Source: Aliivibrio sp. S3MY1 (lineage in GTDB: Bacteria; Pseudomonadota; Gammaproteobacteria; Enterobacterales; Vibrionaceae). From it: a stretch of DNA of 34,210 nt. The first letter of the stretch is position 1. Each line of letters starts with the position of its first letter. Below are positions 1-7,751 of this stretch, piece after piece. The notes under the pieces are model-generated. The model saw nothing but the letters and a program-made list of their open reading frames with translations. It searched no databases and was not told the DNA's origin. Position numbers and translations under genes: made by a program. The stretch is taken from positions 1-34,210 of the forward strand of contig NZ_JARACO010000030.1 of the NCBI RefSeq assembly GCF_028765575.1, read 5' to 3'.

Positions 1-8
1 ACCGCTTT

Positions 9-128
9 CTACTGGATGTTACTTTCCAAAACCAAACCGCTTTCTACTGGATGTTACTTTCCAAGGCCAAATCAGCTCTACTGGATGTTACTTTCAAGAT
101 CCTTTAGATCCTACTGGATGTTACTTTC
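9..128 (+). repeat. four direct iterons, CTACTGGATGTTACTTTC
   Basis: Identical 18-bp copies lie at 9-26, 44-61, 78-95 and 111-128, with start-to-start distances of 35, 34 and 33 bp, about three helical turns, so all four present the same DNA face. Copies 1 and 2 share longer flanks (ACCGCTTT before, CCAA after). The last is followed by inverted repeats CACTAATT/AATTAGTG (128-135/145-152) and GTTAAT/ATTAAC (153-166). Binding by the initiator at 1134-3107 is inferred from position. Confidence 0.85.
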
Positions 129-590
129 ACTAATTCGACTCTCTAATTAGTGGTTAATTGATTAACTTTCAGCCAAAAAACAACAAAACTCATTACTACA
201 AATAAATATATATTTCAAGCCAGTTCAAGCTTTAAAAAAACACCAATAGCGATATTTTTTGTTTAGATATGGCCTTCATTGAAAGTAACTTTTGCATCTC
301 GAATTTTTCCGAAAAATCTTTTGAGCCCTTATAGGCTGTGGTATCGAAAGTAACTATCGTCACTTTAAATTATCCGAACATTGAAATGACAGGTTAGAAT
401 TTTAAATCTTTTGCCTTAACTCACCTTGTTAGCGTTTTATACGTGATATCTCAAAATTTCACTCAAATAATGTGCATTGACTTAAATTACCTCATTAAAA
501 ATGAGAGAGGATTAGCTATTTCACGTCATTCAGAGAACTGAAACCTCTTTAATATTTCTTAAAAAGAAAAACATAAAACACGATATTAGG

Positions 591-599
591 TTATCCACA
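591..599 (+). promoter_or_regulatory. DnaA box TTATCCACA
   Basis: An exact match to the strong DnaA-binding nonamer, between the iteron clusters and the initiator gene. Iteron replicons, including Vibrio chromosome 2, use the host DnaA with their own initiator. Confidence 0.75.
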
Positions 600-648
600 G
601 TTAAAATTACTAATACCTTAATAAGCTGTTAGTAACCTGTGCTATTAA

Positions 649-857
649 TGGATGTTACTTTCTAAAGTAATGGAAGTAACTAATGAGATCATTGGAGTTC
701 GTTTTCGAGTTTAACAGATGGTTTTATATGATCGAGACATGTTATTTCCACAAGTTACAAGATGTTACTTATACTAAATCAGGATGTTACAATTGAATAA
801 TAGAGGATGGGAATGTCTTTATAACAAGATGTTACTTTTGTTTTTAAAGAAAGTAAC
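649..857. repeat. scattered single iteron-like copies, both orientations
   Basis: TGGATGTTACTTTC at 649-662 keeps 14 bases of the iteron. Shorter versions with the core GATGTTAC are at 760-770, 781-790 and 826-840, and the reverse form GAAAGTAAC is at 849-857. The mixture of a regular array and isolated copies near the initiator promoter resembles systems where single sites serve autoregulation or negative control. That role is inference. Confidence 0.6.
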
Positions 858-912
858 CGAGAAGAAAAAGTAATATTATTCAGCAACTTAATACGTTCTA
901 TCTCTGCATATA

Positions 913-945
913 AGAGATCTAATTAGAATATATAATTAGATCTCT
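913..945. promoter_or_regulatory. 13-bp-arm palindrome carrying two GATC sites
   Basis: AGAGATCTAATTA (913-925) and its perfect reverse complement (933-945) are separated by 7 bp. Each arm contains a Dam site. It sits in the leader of the initiator gene, so it may be an operator for autoregulation or a methylation-sensitive element of the origin. There is no run of T on either side, so it is unlikely to be a terminator. Confidence 0.5.
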
Positions 946-1133
946 CTTAGAATGATATAAAAATAGAATTAGATAAATTGATAAAAAAAAAAGAACAGTA
1001 GGATTTTTTTGATCTTTAAAAACAAGATCCTTTGGGACCAAAAAAGATCATGATTAAATTGCATGTTTTCTCTTTTCTTGGTAATTTAAGCACGTAACCT
1101 TATTTTTCCGAAAAACACGTTGAGAAACTAGAA

Positions 1134-3107
1134 ATGAATCAGGAATCATTAACTTTTTATAATCGAACAGCAAAAAAGGGATCGTTCATTTTTTTTCCAG
1201 AAGATTTCTCTTTAAAAGTTTCTGACTTCGATTGTTTTTCTTGTTTGTCAAAAGCCCAGCAAGAAACCCTAAGTGCTATCATTTCAGTTTCGGAAGTTAA
1301 AGATTCTGAATCTACTTATGACGTAGACTCACTTTGTAGCATTTTAGAAATCAATAAACCAACGTTAAACAAACGCATTCGATCCCTTGAAAGTTTTGGG
1401 ATACTTCAGCATGTACCATTCAAATTTGATGACTCAAATAAATTAATTGGTAGAGTTAAATGCATTCAATTAATGCTCAATCCTAAATTACAATTAGAAT
1501 TAACTCAACGTTCAACAGAACGAACAACCAACTATGCTCATCGTCGTCATAATGCAATGTTAGTTCAACGTGAATATGATAACCAAGGATTTCGAGAACG
1601 ACCAGAAGCGGCTCACATTCCAATTGTGCGTCAACGTTCTTCATTCCCTTTTGATCAACTTGTTGCACCAGTAGGAATACATACTTCGCAATGGGCCACT
1701 GAATTTTATGTTAATGATGAAAAAGGAAATTCTCATAAGTTAGTTGCACAAGCCAGATCTCACTCCCATGTATGTACGGATGATGAGTTAATGACAGTGT
1801 ATTCATTACTATCATTAACGCTTGCCTATCATACAAAACAACAAGAATATTACTCAAGAACAGGTAGAATACCAGAAAACTTGACCCCTATTTATGTCGA
1901 TGATGTATTAGCTATTCGAAAAAGGCATCTTCGAGATTTCTCTGGTCAATTAAGACAAGCTGTTCGTGATCAACTCAATAGTATCCGTGATACAACATTT
2001 GATGTTATTGGATTACAAGAATTAGAATTAACTGGCGTTCAGTTGTCAGGTTATTTATCTCGCGAATTGAAAATATTTAAACAATGCTCCCCTTTCACTC
2101 CTATTGCTCCTGAAATTTCAGAAAATAATCAGGTTAGCTTTGGTGATAGTGCAATGTTATATCTTATCGAATGGCCAGATGAATTATTTAATTCATTGAT
2201 ATCAGATGAATCAAGTTTTGCATTCCCTCCAAATTTATTAACAGTTCAGCCATTAATCTTTATGCTATTTCTGCGCTTTAGAATAAAGTTACGCGATCAG
2301 AATAGTTACATTGAAACTTTAGCTAATTTAAAATCAGCTCTTATGCGAACTAGCGAAATGAGCCAATTTAAAGAAACACTAAAGACTCAAATAATAAAAG
2401 TGAATGCTTTAAATGATCCTCATTTATCAGCATCTCTTGAGGACGATGGCTTTTTCAAATTCAATTTATGGGGCTATCATGGTGTGATTGATTTTGAGTG
2501 TAATGAAATTCAAATCAGCATTAATTTAGATGAGGCCTTGGCTTGTTGTGGTATTAAAAGTGTAAATCAAAAAACACCAACGATAGCAAACCCTCTTGCA
2601 CAAGCGGTATCACCTTTACTTAAAGTGAACCGTACATTGAGCAAGGCTGTAGGCGCTAAATTAAACGTAGAGCGCTTTAAATATCACTTTAAGCTAAATT
2701 TTGATAACGAAGATATTTTCATTAGCCATTATACCACCACAGAGCAGAAGACTAAGTTTTGTAAATATATTGCTCATGCAATAGGTCTTCCAATTCCATC
2801 GGTAGAAGATTTTATTACGGGTGAATTAGAAAGTTTATCTACATTTAAAGTACAAGGCCAAACGTTACAGCGTAACCATTATGGTATTATCTATAAATCA
2901 TTAGCTGCTACAGGAAATACTCAAATAGACCTGTCTTCTCATATGATCCTTAAAGAGTTATCACGAAGAAGCTCACTTAAGCCAGAATTGATAACTCTTA
3001 TTGAAGGTAAAACATTTCAGCTATCGGATGTTTTTATTAGTAAACTTTCTCAAGGGTTATTTATTCAGGAAGAATTACCTGAGAATACATACCCAAATAT
3101 TCTATAA
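1134..3107 (+). CDS. RctB-like replication initiator
   Basis: A 657-residue protein, almost the length of RctB, the initiator of Vibrio chromosome 2 (about 658 residues). Stretches that I recall as matching RctB include DDELMTVYSLLSLTLAYH (about 216-233) followed by TPIYVDDVLAIR (251-262), ELTG near 298-301, and FNLWGYH (about 443-449). Residues 62-90 look like a winged-helix/HTH. RctB binds iterons, remodels the origin and loads the replicative helicase, and this protein is expected to do the same at the iterons to its left. The start has a weak GAGAA ribosome site. Its last 47 bp overlap the convergent tus-like gene, so there is no room for a terminator between them. Plasmid relatives of RctB are known; assignment to this family rather than an unrelated plasmid Rep is by eye but fairly firm. 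Confidence 0.8.
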   Translation: MNQESLTFYNRTAKKGSFIFFPEDFSLKVSDFDCFSCLSKAQQETLSAIISVSEVKDSESTYDVDSLCSILEINKPTLNKRIRSLESFGILQHVPFKFDDSNKLIGRVKCIQLMLNPKLQLELTQRSTERTTNYAHRRHNAMLVQREYDNQGFRERPEAAHIPIVRQRSSFPFDQLVAPVGIHTSQWATEFYVNDEKGNSHKLVAQARSHSHVCTDDELMTVYSLLSLTLAYHTKQQEYYSRTGRIPENLTPIYVDDVLAIRKRHLRDFSGQLRQAVRDQLNSIRDTTFDVIGLQELELTGVQLSGYLSRELKIFKQCSPFTPIAPEISENNQVSFGDSAMLYLIEWPDELFNSLISDESSFAFPPNLLTVQPLIFMLFLRFRIKLRDQNSYIETLANLKSALMRTSEMSQFKETLKTQIIKVNALNDPHLSASLEDDGFFKFNLWGYHGVIDFECNEIQISINLDEALACCGIKSVNQKTPTIANPLAQAVSPLLKVNRTLSKAVGAKLNVERFKYHFKLNFDNEDIFISHYTTTEQKTKFCKYIAHAIGLPIPSVEDFITGELESLSTFKVQGQTLQRNHYGIIYKSLAATGNTQIDLSSHMILKELSRRSSLKPELITLIEGKTFQLSDVFISKLSQGLFIQEELPENTYPNIL

Positions 3108-4041
3108 TTGGCGTTCGTTTAACTCGTTTAAGCCCTTCTACTTTAGCTAAAGTATGGACCCCTCTGAAGTCATCAAGTCTTTTGTATCTTTTAAGTGGGG
3201 TTCGTTGAACAATTAAGAGTGGGCTTGTCGCTCTGATTGGTTCATCTTGATACGTCCCCTCATCAATATAATACGAACATTTAAATCTTGGATTTAATTT
3301 ACTTGGTCGGATCCAAGTGATTTCTTTATGCTCAAATGGTGATAACTTTACTTCATCTCTTGAGTTTAAATCAGCGACATCAAGATCAGTTCTGTTTTCA
3401 GCAATACTTGCATTTGCTTTATGTAAAATATCCAAGGCTCGTTTATAGTTAATTTTCTCTTGTAAATATCCTTTGTTTAACCAGCTAAAGCTAACGTAGG
3501 CCGCATCTGGTTTAGCTAAATGCAGTTTGCGTGTTACTGTCTTAGGCAGAACCCCTACTCTTGTGTGTTGATAAAACTTTTGTCGATGTCTTGATGTTGG
3601 GCAGCAAGCACTTAAGTATGTTTTAATTTCAAGCTTTAACTGATTAATGAAATGGATCTTATTTTTTAATTGCTCTTCATAATCAGCACTTCCCCTAACA
3701 TGGATAATGCCTACACAACGTCGAGCCCCTTTAGGTGATAAGTCTGAATGTTTATATTGGTATTGAATATTACGTAAATAAGCCTCAATTGCATCGTTAC
3801 CATATAAACGAGTTGGGTATATGGTTTCTATTTCATGATGAATGGTATCTATACCATCCTCTGTTACTTCTGCAACAGGCAAACAGGCCACTTCAGCGTG
3901 AACAATTTCTCCTTGTCTAATAAGAGCTGACACATCCAATACTTCAGCTTCAATTGTATCCAGCAGACTTAATAAATAGTCATATAGTCCCTCTCCACTT
4001 AATGTAGAACCTAGAAACTTAAACTCTGTGTGATTAGACAT
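3061..4041 (-). CDS. tus: Tus-like replication terminus-binding protein
   Basis: 326 residues, against 309 for E. coli Tus. Blocks line up in order with E. coli Tus as I remember it: EVACLPVAEV with VARVFSLPEV, GNDA (about 75-80) with the identical GNDA, SPKGARRCVGIIHV with SSKAAVRLPGVLCY, HFINQLK with QHINKLK, then FSWLNKGYL with FGWANKHII, RPSKLNPRFKCSYY with RPVKVQPIARVWY, and TSPLLIVQR with PTPLIALINR. Tus binds Ter sites as a monomer and blocks the replicative helicase from one side. The gene starts 17 bp after the stop of the 430-residue gene and has a good AAAGGG ribosome site, so it is the second gene of a two-gene operon. It is convergent with, and overlaps, the initiator gene. No E. 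coli-type Ter site was found beside it, so its target is unknown. Confidence 0.8.
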   Translation of the reverse strand: MSNHTEFKFLGSTLSGEGLYDYLLSLLDTIEAEVLDVSALIRQGEIVHAEVACLPVAEVTEDGIDTIHHEIETIYPTRLYGNDAIEAYLRNIQYQYKHSDLSPKGARRCVGIIHVRGSADYEEQLKNKIHFINQLKLEIKTYLSACCPTSRHRQKFYQHTRVGVLPKTVTRKLHLAKPDAAYVSFSWLNKGYLQEKINYKRALDILHKANASIAENRTDLDVADLNSRDEVKLSPFEHKEITWIRPSKLNPRFKCSYYIDEGTYQDEPIRATSPLLIVQRTPLKRYKRLDDFRGVHTLAKVEGLKRVKRTPIIEYLGMYSQVILPE

Positions 4042-4058
4042 ATCAGCCCTTTATAAAC

Positions 4059-5351
4059 CTATTCGTATTTTTCAAATGTGATGTCATTACTTAAACACCA
4101 TTTCATCCAATAATAATGCTCAGGTGCTTCCCTTACTGGAAGATGTTTCTTATCTAACGGGTGCTGTAGGTAGCGTGAAAAATGATGCAAACCAAAAGTA
4201 CGAATGGAAAAATTGTACTTAAAGTTATGCAGGGGTTTTTCTAAAATATCCTCGGGAACCAGTTTTTCAATTTCTTTTGGAAATATACTTAGATCGATTG
4301 CTTCCCATGTAGAATTTAACGTTAGAACTTCAATTTCAAGAGTTTTAATTTCGTTCACTAATTCTGGATGAGAGTAGATAACTCCATTTTTACCGATAAT
4401 GTTTTGTAGTGTTAATCCCCCTTCCACAATAGCACTATCAATGGTCTTTATTTCGTTTTGGAAAAGTGAAGGATTATTATCAACCAAGCATTCAAACAAC
4501 CCTCGGTTATCACTTAGATTACGATATAAAATATATTTATAACCAGACGGCACTTTCACTCGTAATAAAGGGTGTTTTAGATTGAAAGCGAATGGGATCT
4601 TCCCTCTTGCTTTCTCTTGAATGCAATGTCTTCGCTCACCTTTATATCGAACAAGAAAGCTATCTTTTTGCTTTGTGATTAGAGTTGCTGTCGTTGAGGT
4701 GATTGGTTGCTCTTCCAATACATAACCATATTCATCAATATGACCGCTTCCCACTTCAGCAAATTTATTATCTAGATTTTCATTAGGATTTTCAGCCGTT
4801 GAGATTGTGATATTTTGAGGACCACCATCTTTAATTATTTGTTTCCAAAACGCGAGCTTACAAGCCGTTGTTTCTACTGCTGGCTTTTTCTCATTAGTTT
4901 GAATCGGAAGCATAACAGAGCGATAGTTATATGGGTTTACACCTAGAATTAAACAGGTAGTAAGCCCCTTCTGAAGCGTGTTCCCCCAAAAAGTATTTGT
5001 CATTTCATCTTTTAATTGCAAGGTATCTGCAACGTAGTAATCATCATAAATATCGTGACACTCAACCCATTGAACTGTTTTTGTTGTTCGAGATAAGGCT
5101 GGATCAATGCGCCATATTGACGTTTTAGTAGCTCCAGCCTTTTTGTTTAAGTTCACATGTTTTATAACAACGGATGATTCTGCAATGTTTTGTGCTTTTG
5201 TTAAATTAAGCTCGGAGACAAGAACCGCTTGTGATGTGCTATTTGGCTTTTCTCCATTTGTAATCAGGTACAAATTCAATAGAGATAATTCAGATTCTTT
5301 TTTCCCACCTTTTATACCAAAGCGTGACGCATCTGAGACAAGTATATTCAT
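4059..5351 (-). CDS. unknown 430-residue protein, first gene of the tus operon
   Basis: Not recognised. It is a soluble-looking mixed alpha/beta protein without signal peptide, membrane segment or evident catalytic motif. Residues 1-20 include a glycine- and lysine-rich stretch (FGIKGGKKE). The C-terminal end is rich in His, Tyr and Trp (HHFSRYLQHP, HYYWMKW). It has its own promoter about 30 bp upstream with the box TTGCGGTATAATG shared by other operons of this replicon. The ribosome site is weak. It is followed after 17 bp by the tus-like gene, so the two are probably co-transcribed and it may act in replication termination or copy control; that is only guilt by association. Confidence 0.7.
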   Translation of the reverse strand: MNILVSDASRFGIKGGKKESELSLLNLYLITNGEKPNSTSQAVLVSELNLTKAQNIAESSVVIKHVNLNKKAGATKTSIWRIDPALSRTTKTVQWVECHDIYDDYYVADTLQLKDEMTNTFWGNTLQKGLTTCLILGVNPYNYRSVMLPIQTNEKKPAVETTACKLAFWKQIIKDGGPQNITISTAENPNENLDNKFAEVGSGHIDEYGYVLEEQPITSTTATLITKQKDSFLVRYKGERRHCIQEKARGKIPFAFNLKHPLLRVKVPSGYKYILYRNLSDNRGLFECLVDNNPSLFQNEIKTIDSAIVEGGLTLQNIIGKNGVIYSHPELVNEIKTLEIEVLTLNSTWEAIDLSIFPKEIEKLVPEDILEKPLHNFKYNFSIRTFGLHHFSRYLQHPLDKKHLPVREAPEHYYWMKWCLSNDITFEKYE

Positions 5352-5380
5352 GATATAGGTCCATGTTAAATGATACTTTC

Positions 5381-5408
5381 ATTATACCGCAATGCTATCC
5401 ACTTTCAA
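5381..5408 (-). promoter_or_regulatory. sigma-70 promoter with shared TTGCGG box (site A)
   Basis: On the minus strand: TTGAAA (5403-5408), 16-bp spacer, TATAAT (5381-5386), the spacer ending in TTGCGG. Five bases after the -10 is TATCATTTAA (5366-5375), a two-mismatch version of the TGTCAGTTAA box found at the other promoters of this set. It drives the 430-residue gene and tus. Confidence 0.7.
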
Positions 5409-5413
5409 TCAGC

Positions 5414-6298
5414 TTACTTTGATTTAACGATTTTCATAATAGTATGAATAAGTGATGCTTGATTATCCTTAAGTGTCGATATCATGGAGTCACTACCTGT
5501 CATTTTATGAGTTAATTTATGCGCTCGTTTTTCAGAAAAACCAATACGTAGAAATAAATCATTGAGCTGCTTCTCTTGAATGTTATTTTCATCGTCGCTA
5601 GAGCCACTTAAACGGTATGGTAGGAATAGAACCGCAAATAGAGACAATAATGCGGCCAGTGGTACAAGTAATAAATCTATCAATGAGGTTTGATTTTTTG
5701 TTGCGTCATAGGCAAGGCTAGAAGCTTTGATGACAGCCCAAAGGATTACTAACCCACCAATAATTATTTCTAGAGCTCCCCACTTAAAATCCTGAAAGAA
5801 GGTTTTGATTGATAACCAATAATGATATTCAACCATGCTTCCTATTGTTGTTAGAGAGTAAGGGCTCGTTGGAACACTTGCCCCGTTCGATACGGTAAAG
5901 CCCCATTGGTATGCTAAGTAATTCAAATCAAAATTATGAGTGATAATTTGAGTCATCGCGTAAGTTGCAATAACAACAATCCATAATTTTGTTGTGTTTG
6001 TTAGAGACTCTTTATGTTTTCGAGATAGGGCGAACGTCGTAACGGCCACGCCACCAATCATCATAGGCAGCCAAGAATTAAGCGATGTTAGGAATGCAAA
6101 TGTTGAATAAAAAATACCATTAGATAGATACGTACTTAAGATATCCAGAATACCAATCGAGACGGTTTCAGAATGGGCTAATGTTATTTCGTCAGTATAT
6201 GTATAGGTTAGTAGTGAATTTATTTCATCATAAAAGAAATAAGATAAAAGCAATGAAAACACAATTGTAAGGGATGTTGCTTTAATTAATTTAGTCAT
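5414..6298 (-). CDS. multi-pass membrane protein of unknown function
   Basis: 294 residues from the ATG at 6298, chosen because a strong AAGGAG lies 9 bases upstream; an upstream ATG at 6337 would overlap the preceding gene and lacks a ribosome site. About five hydrophobic segments are visible: near residues 8-24, 62-90, 106-122, 176-198 and 205-230. After the last is a charged, probably cytoplasmic tail of about 60 residues containing SGSSDDENN and a helix. Family not recognised. It is the last gene of the leftward block that begins at recE, and ends just before the promoter of the next operon. With the two unknown genes upstream it may form a unit; a role in conjugation, entry exclusion or defence cannot be told apart from sequence. 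Confidence 0.75.
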   Translation of the reverse strand: MTKLIKATSLTIVFSLLLSYFFYDEINSLLTYTYTDEITLAHSETVSIGILDILSTYLSNGIFYSTFAFLTSLNSWLPMMIGGVAVTTFALSRKHKESLTNTTKLWIVVIATYAMTQIITHNFDLNYLAYQWGFTVSNGASVPTSPYSLTTIGSMVEYHYWLSIKTFFQDFKWGALEIIIGGLVILWAVIKASSLAYDATKNQTSLIDLLLVPLAALLSLFAVLFLPYRLSGSSDDENNIQEKQLNDLFLRIGFSEKRAHKLTHKMTGSDSMISTLKDNQASLIHTIMKIVKSK

Positions 6299-6318
6299 CA
6301 CTTTTATCTCCTTTATAT

Positions 6319-6828
6319 CTATGGGCGCATAATACAAGCTTTTAAAAGGTTCAATGTATCTGCATATGATTGTTCATGATCTAAGTTATTTTTTGCTAGT
6401 TGCGAGACGGTAATTCTCACCAGAGGATAACGCTCAGTATTTTGAAACGTGATACTTTGCGTTTGTCTTGAATTACTCCCCTGCCCTTTTGATGAACTAC
6501 TTATATTAATATTGGTGGTTGCATTTTCATTCACATTTAAATAAAGAACTTTAGCACTATCACCATGTCTTGACCCTTCGATGCTGACAGCTTTTTTAAA
6601 TCCAAGTAAGCCAATCGCAAGATTAGATATTCCAGCTTCAGAAAGTTGCATTACCACCTTTTGGGCAAAGTCTGCTTTTTTGGAGTTATTGTTATCGTAT
6701 GAGAGTAATGGCGCTATTGTTACTTGGAGATTATGGGTGACCACATCCCCTTTAGTAATTGGTACTCGTTGTAGCTGCAAAACAGCCGTTTTTGTGTATA
6801 GCTCCGTTATTTCTCCAAAAGTAGACAT
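6319..6828 (-). CDS. unknown 169-residue protein
   Basis: Not recognised. No signal peptide or membrane segment. It begins with a beta-rich half (residues 10-45), has a mildly hydrophobic helix near 65-80 (ISNLAIGLLGFKKAV), and a low-complexity Ser/Asn/Gln stretch around 100-125 that looks like a flexible loop. It starts 2 bp after the stop of the 302-residue gene and ends about 20 bp before the membrane-protein start, so translation is likely coupled. Its invariable position between a helicase-linked gene and a membrane protein is the only functional clue. Confidence 0.7.
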   Translation of the reverse strand: MSTFGEITELYTKTAVLQLQRVPITKGDVVTHNLQVTIAPLLSYDNNNSKKADFAQKVVMQLSEAGISNLAIGLLGFKKAVSIEGSRHGDSAKVLYLNVNENATTNINISSSSKGQGSNSRQTQSITFQNTERYPLVRITVSQLAKNNLDHEQSYADTLNLLKACIMRP

Positions 6829-6830
6829 AA

Positions 6831-7739
6831 TTAACTCTCTAACATGTCGTAATTAAATGCGGCTTGTAACTTTGCTCGCATCTGATTTCTTTTTTCAATA
6901 AGCGTTGAGTGTTCGTCGCTATTATCATTTTTATTCACTTGCACTAATTCTACTAGTGGCATTTCATAATAATGTAGACATAACGCTTCGTTTGATTCAA
7001 TAAGCTCTATTAAGGTCCATGCAACATCAATAAATAGGATCTTGTCTTTCAACGAACCAAGAGCAATATGTTTTGATTTCTTCTCTTTTATTTCAACGGT
7101 TGGGTTTTCTTGCAACATCATTCTTGTTAGTTGTTGCCTATCTGCTCCCACGTTAATTGTAAGTTCTAAGCTACCTTTGTTTTCATCAATATAAAAAAGT
7201 TTCTTTTTTCTCAAACTATCAATGAGATTATATTTTGAGAATGATGGCCACTCTTTTAAATTTTCACGTTCAAGTTGTTCGAGACCTTGGTTAAAGACTT
7301 TAAATAATATGTCACCAATAGTACTTTGCTCGACATCATCTTTTTTTATTTTAGATTTTTTCTTTAATGGCCATGACTGATTTGCGTCAATGGCCTCGAC
7401 GATTGCTTTACGTTGTTCACTTTCACTTTCTAATAAAATTACATTTTTTAGTATTTCCAATAAAACAGGGAAAGAGTAATCAATGCAGTTAGCCATTAAA
7501 TAAGTGATCTTATTATCGGACGTTAATCTTGGAAGAGCTGGTAATCGCCATAACTCATGGATCATTTCATCATCAATACCAAGAGTATATTTATTGTGTT
7601 CTTTCGTGTTACTGAGCTCTGTTATTACTTTTAAGTACAGTTGCGCTAACGTTAGGTGTTCACCGTTATGTTCGATTTTTTGTTGGCTATCTAAAGTGTA
7701 CGTTAATGGCCATAATTTTTGATTTTTGTCTTGGCTCAT
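6831..7739 (-). CDS. unknown 302-residue protein next to helicase
   Basis: Not recognised. A soluble, charged, mostly helical protein with a lysine-rich patch at about 125-137 (KKKSKIKKDD) and a second one near 220 (EIKEKKSKH), which could contact nucleic acid. No catalytic signature was found. It follows the helicase by 12 bp with an AGGGA ribosome site about 10 bases from the start, so it is co-transcribed. It may be a partner of the helicase, but that is inference from order only. Confidence 0.7.
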   Translation of the reverse strand: MSQDKNQKLWPLTYTLDSQQKIEHNGEHLTLAQLYLKVITELSNTKEHNKYTLGIDDEMIHELWRLPALPRLTSDNKITYLMANCIDYSFPVLLEILKNVILLESESEQRKAIVEAIDANQSWPLKKKSKIKKDDVEQSTIGDILFKVFNQGLEQLERENLKEWPSFSKYNLIDSLRKKKLFYIDENKGSLELTINVGADRQQLTRMMLQENPTVEIKEKKSKHIALGSLKDKILFIDVAWTLIELIESNEALCLHYYEMPLVELVQVNKNDNSDEHSTLIEKRNQMRAKLQAAFNYDMLES

Positions 7740-7751
7740 AAAATGTGTTCC

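Larger units (their letters stand above)
1..1133. other. putative replication origin region (no gene)
   Basis: No plausible coding gene lies in this stretch. It holds four direct iterons at the left edge (9-128), inverted copies of the iteron tail GAAAGTAAC at 281-289, 346-354 and 849-857, single iteron-like copies between 649 and 840, a perfect DnaA box at 591-599, a GATC-bearing palindrome at 913-945, and a very A+T-rich tract from about 860 to 1060. An RctB-like initiator starts directly after it. Iterons, a DnaA box, an A+T-rich stretch and an adjacent initiator gene together are the usual layout of an iteron origin. The window opens inside the iteron array, so more copies may lie to the left. 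GATC sites are frequent here (for example 98-101, 107-110, 916-919, 939-942), which would matter if Dam methylation controls firing as it does for Vibrio chromosome 2. Confidence 0.75.

Noticed and set aside
9-128. Iteron array read as CRISPR or Ter cluster
   Set aside because: 18-bp repeats with 15-17-bp gaps, next to an initiator gene and a DnaA box; iterons are the simplest reading.
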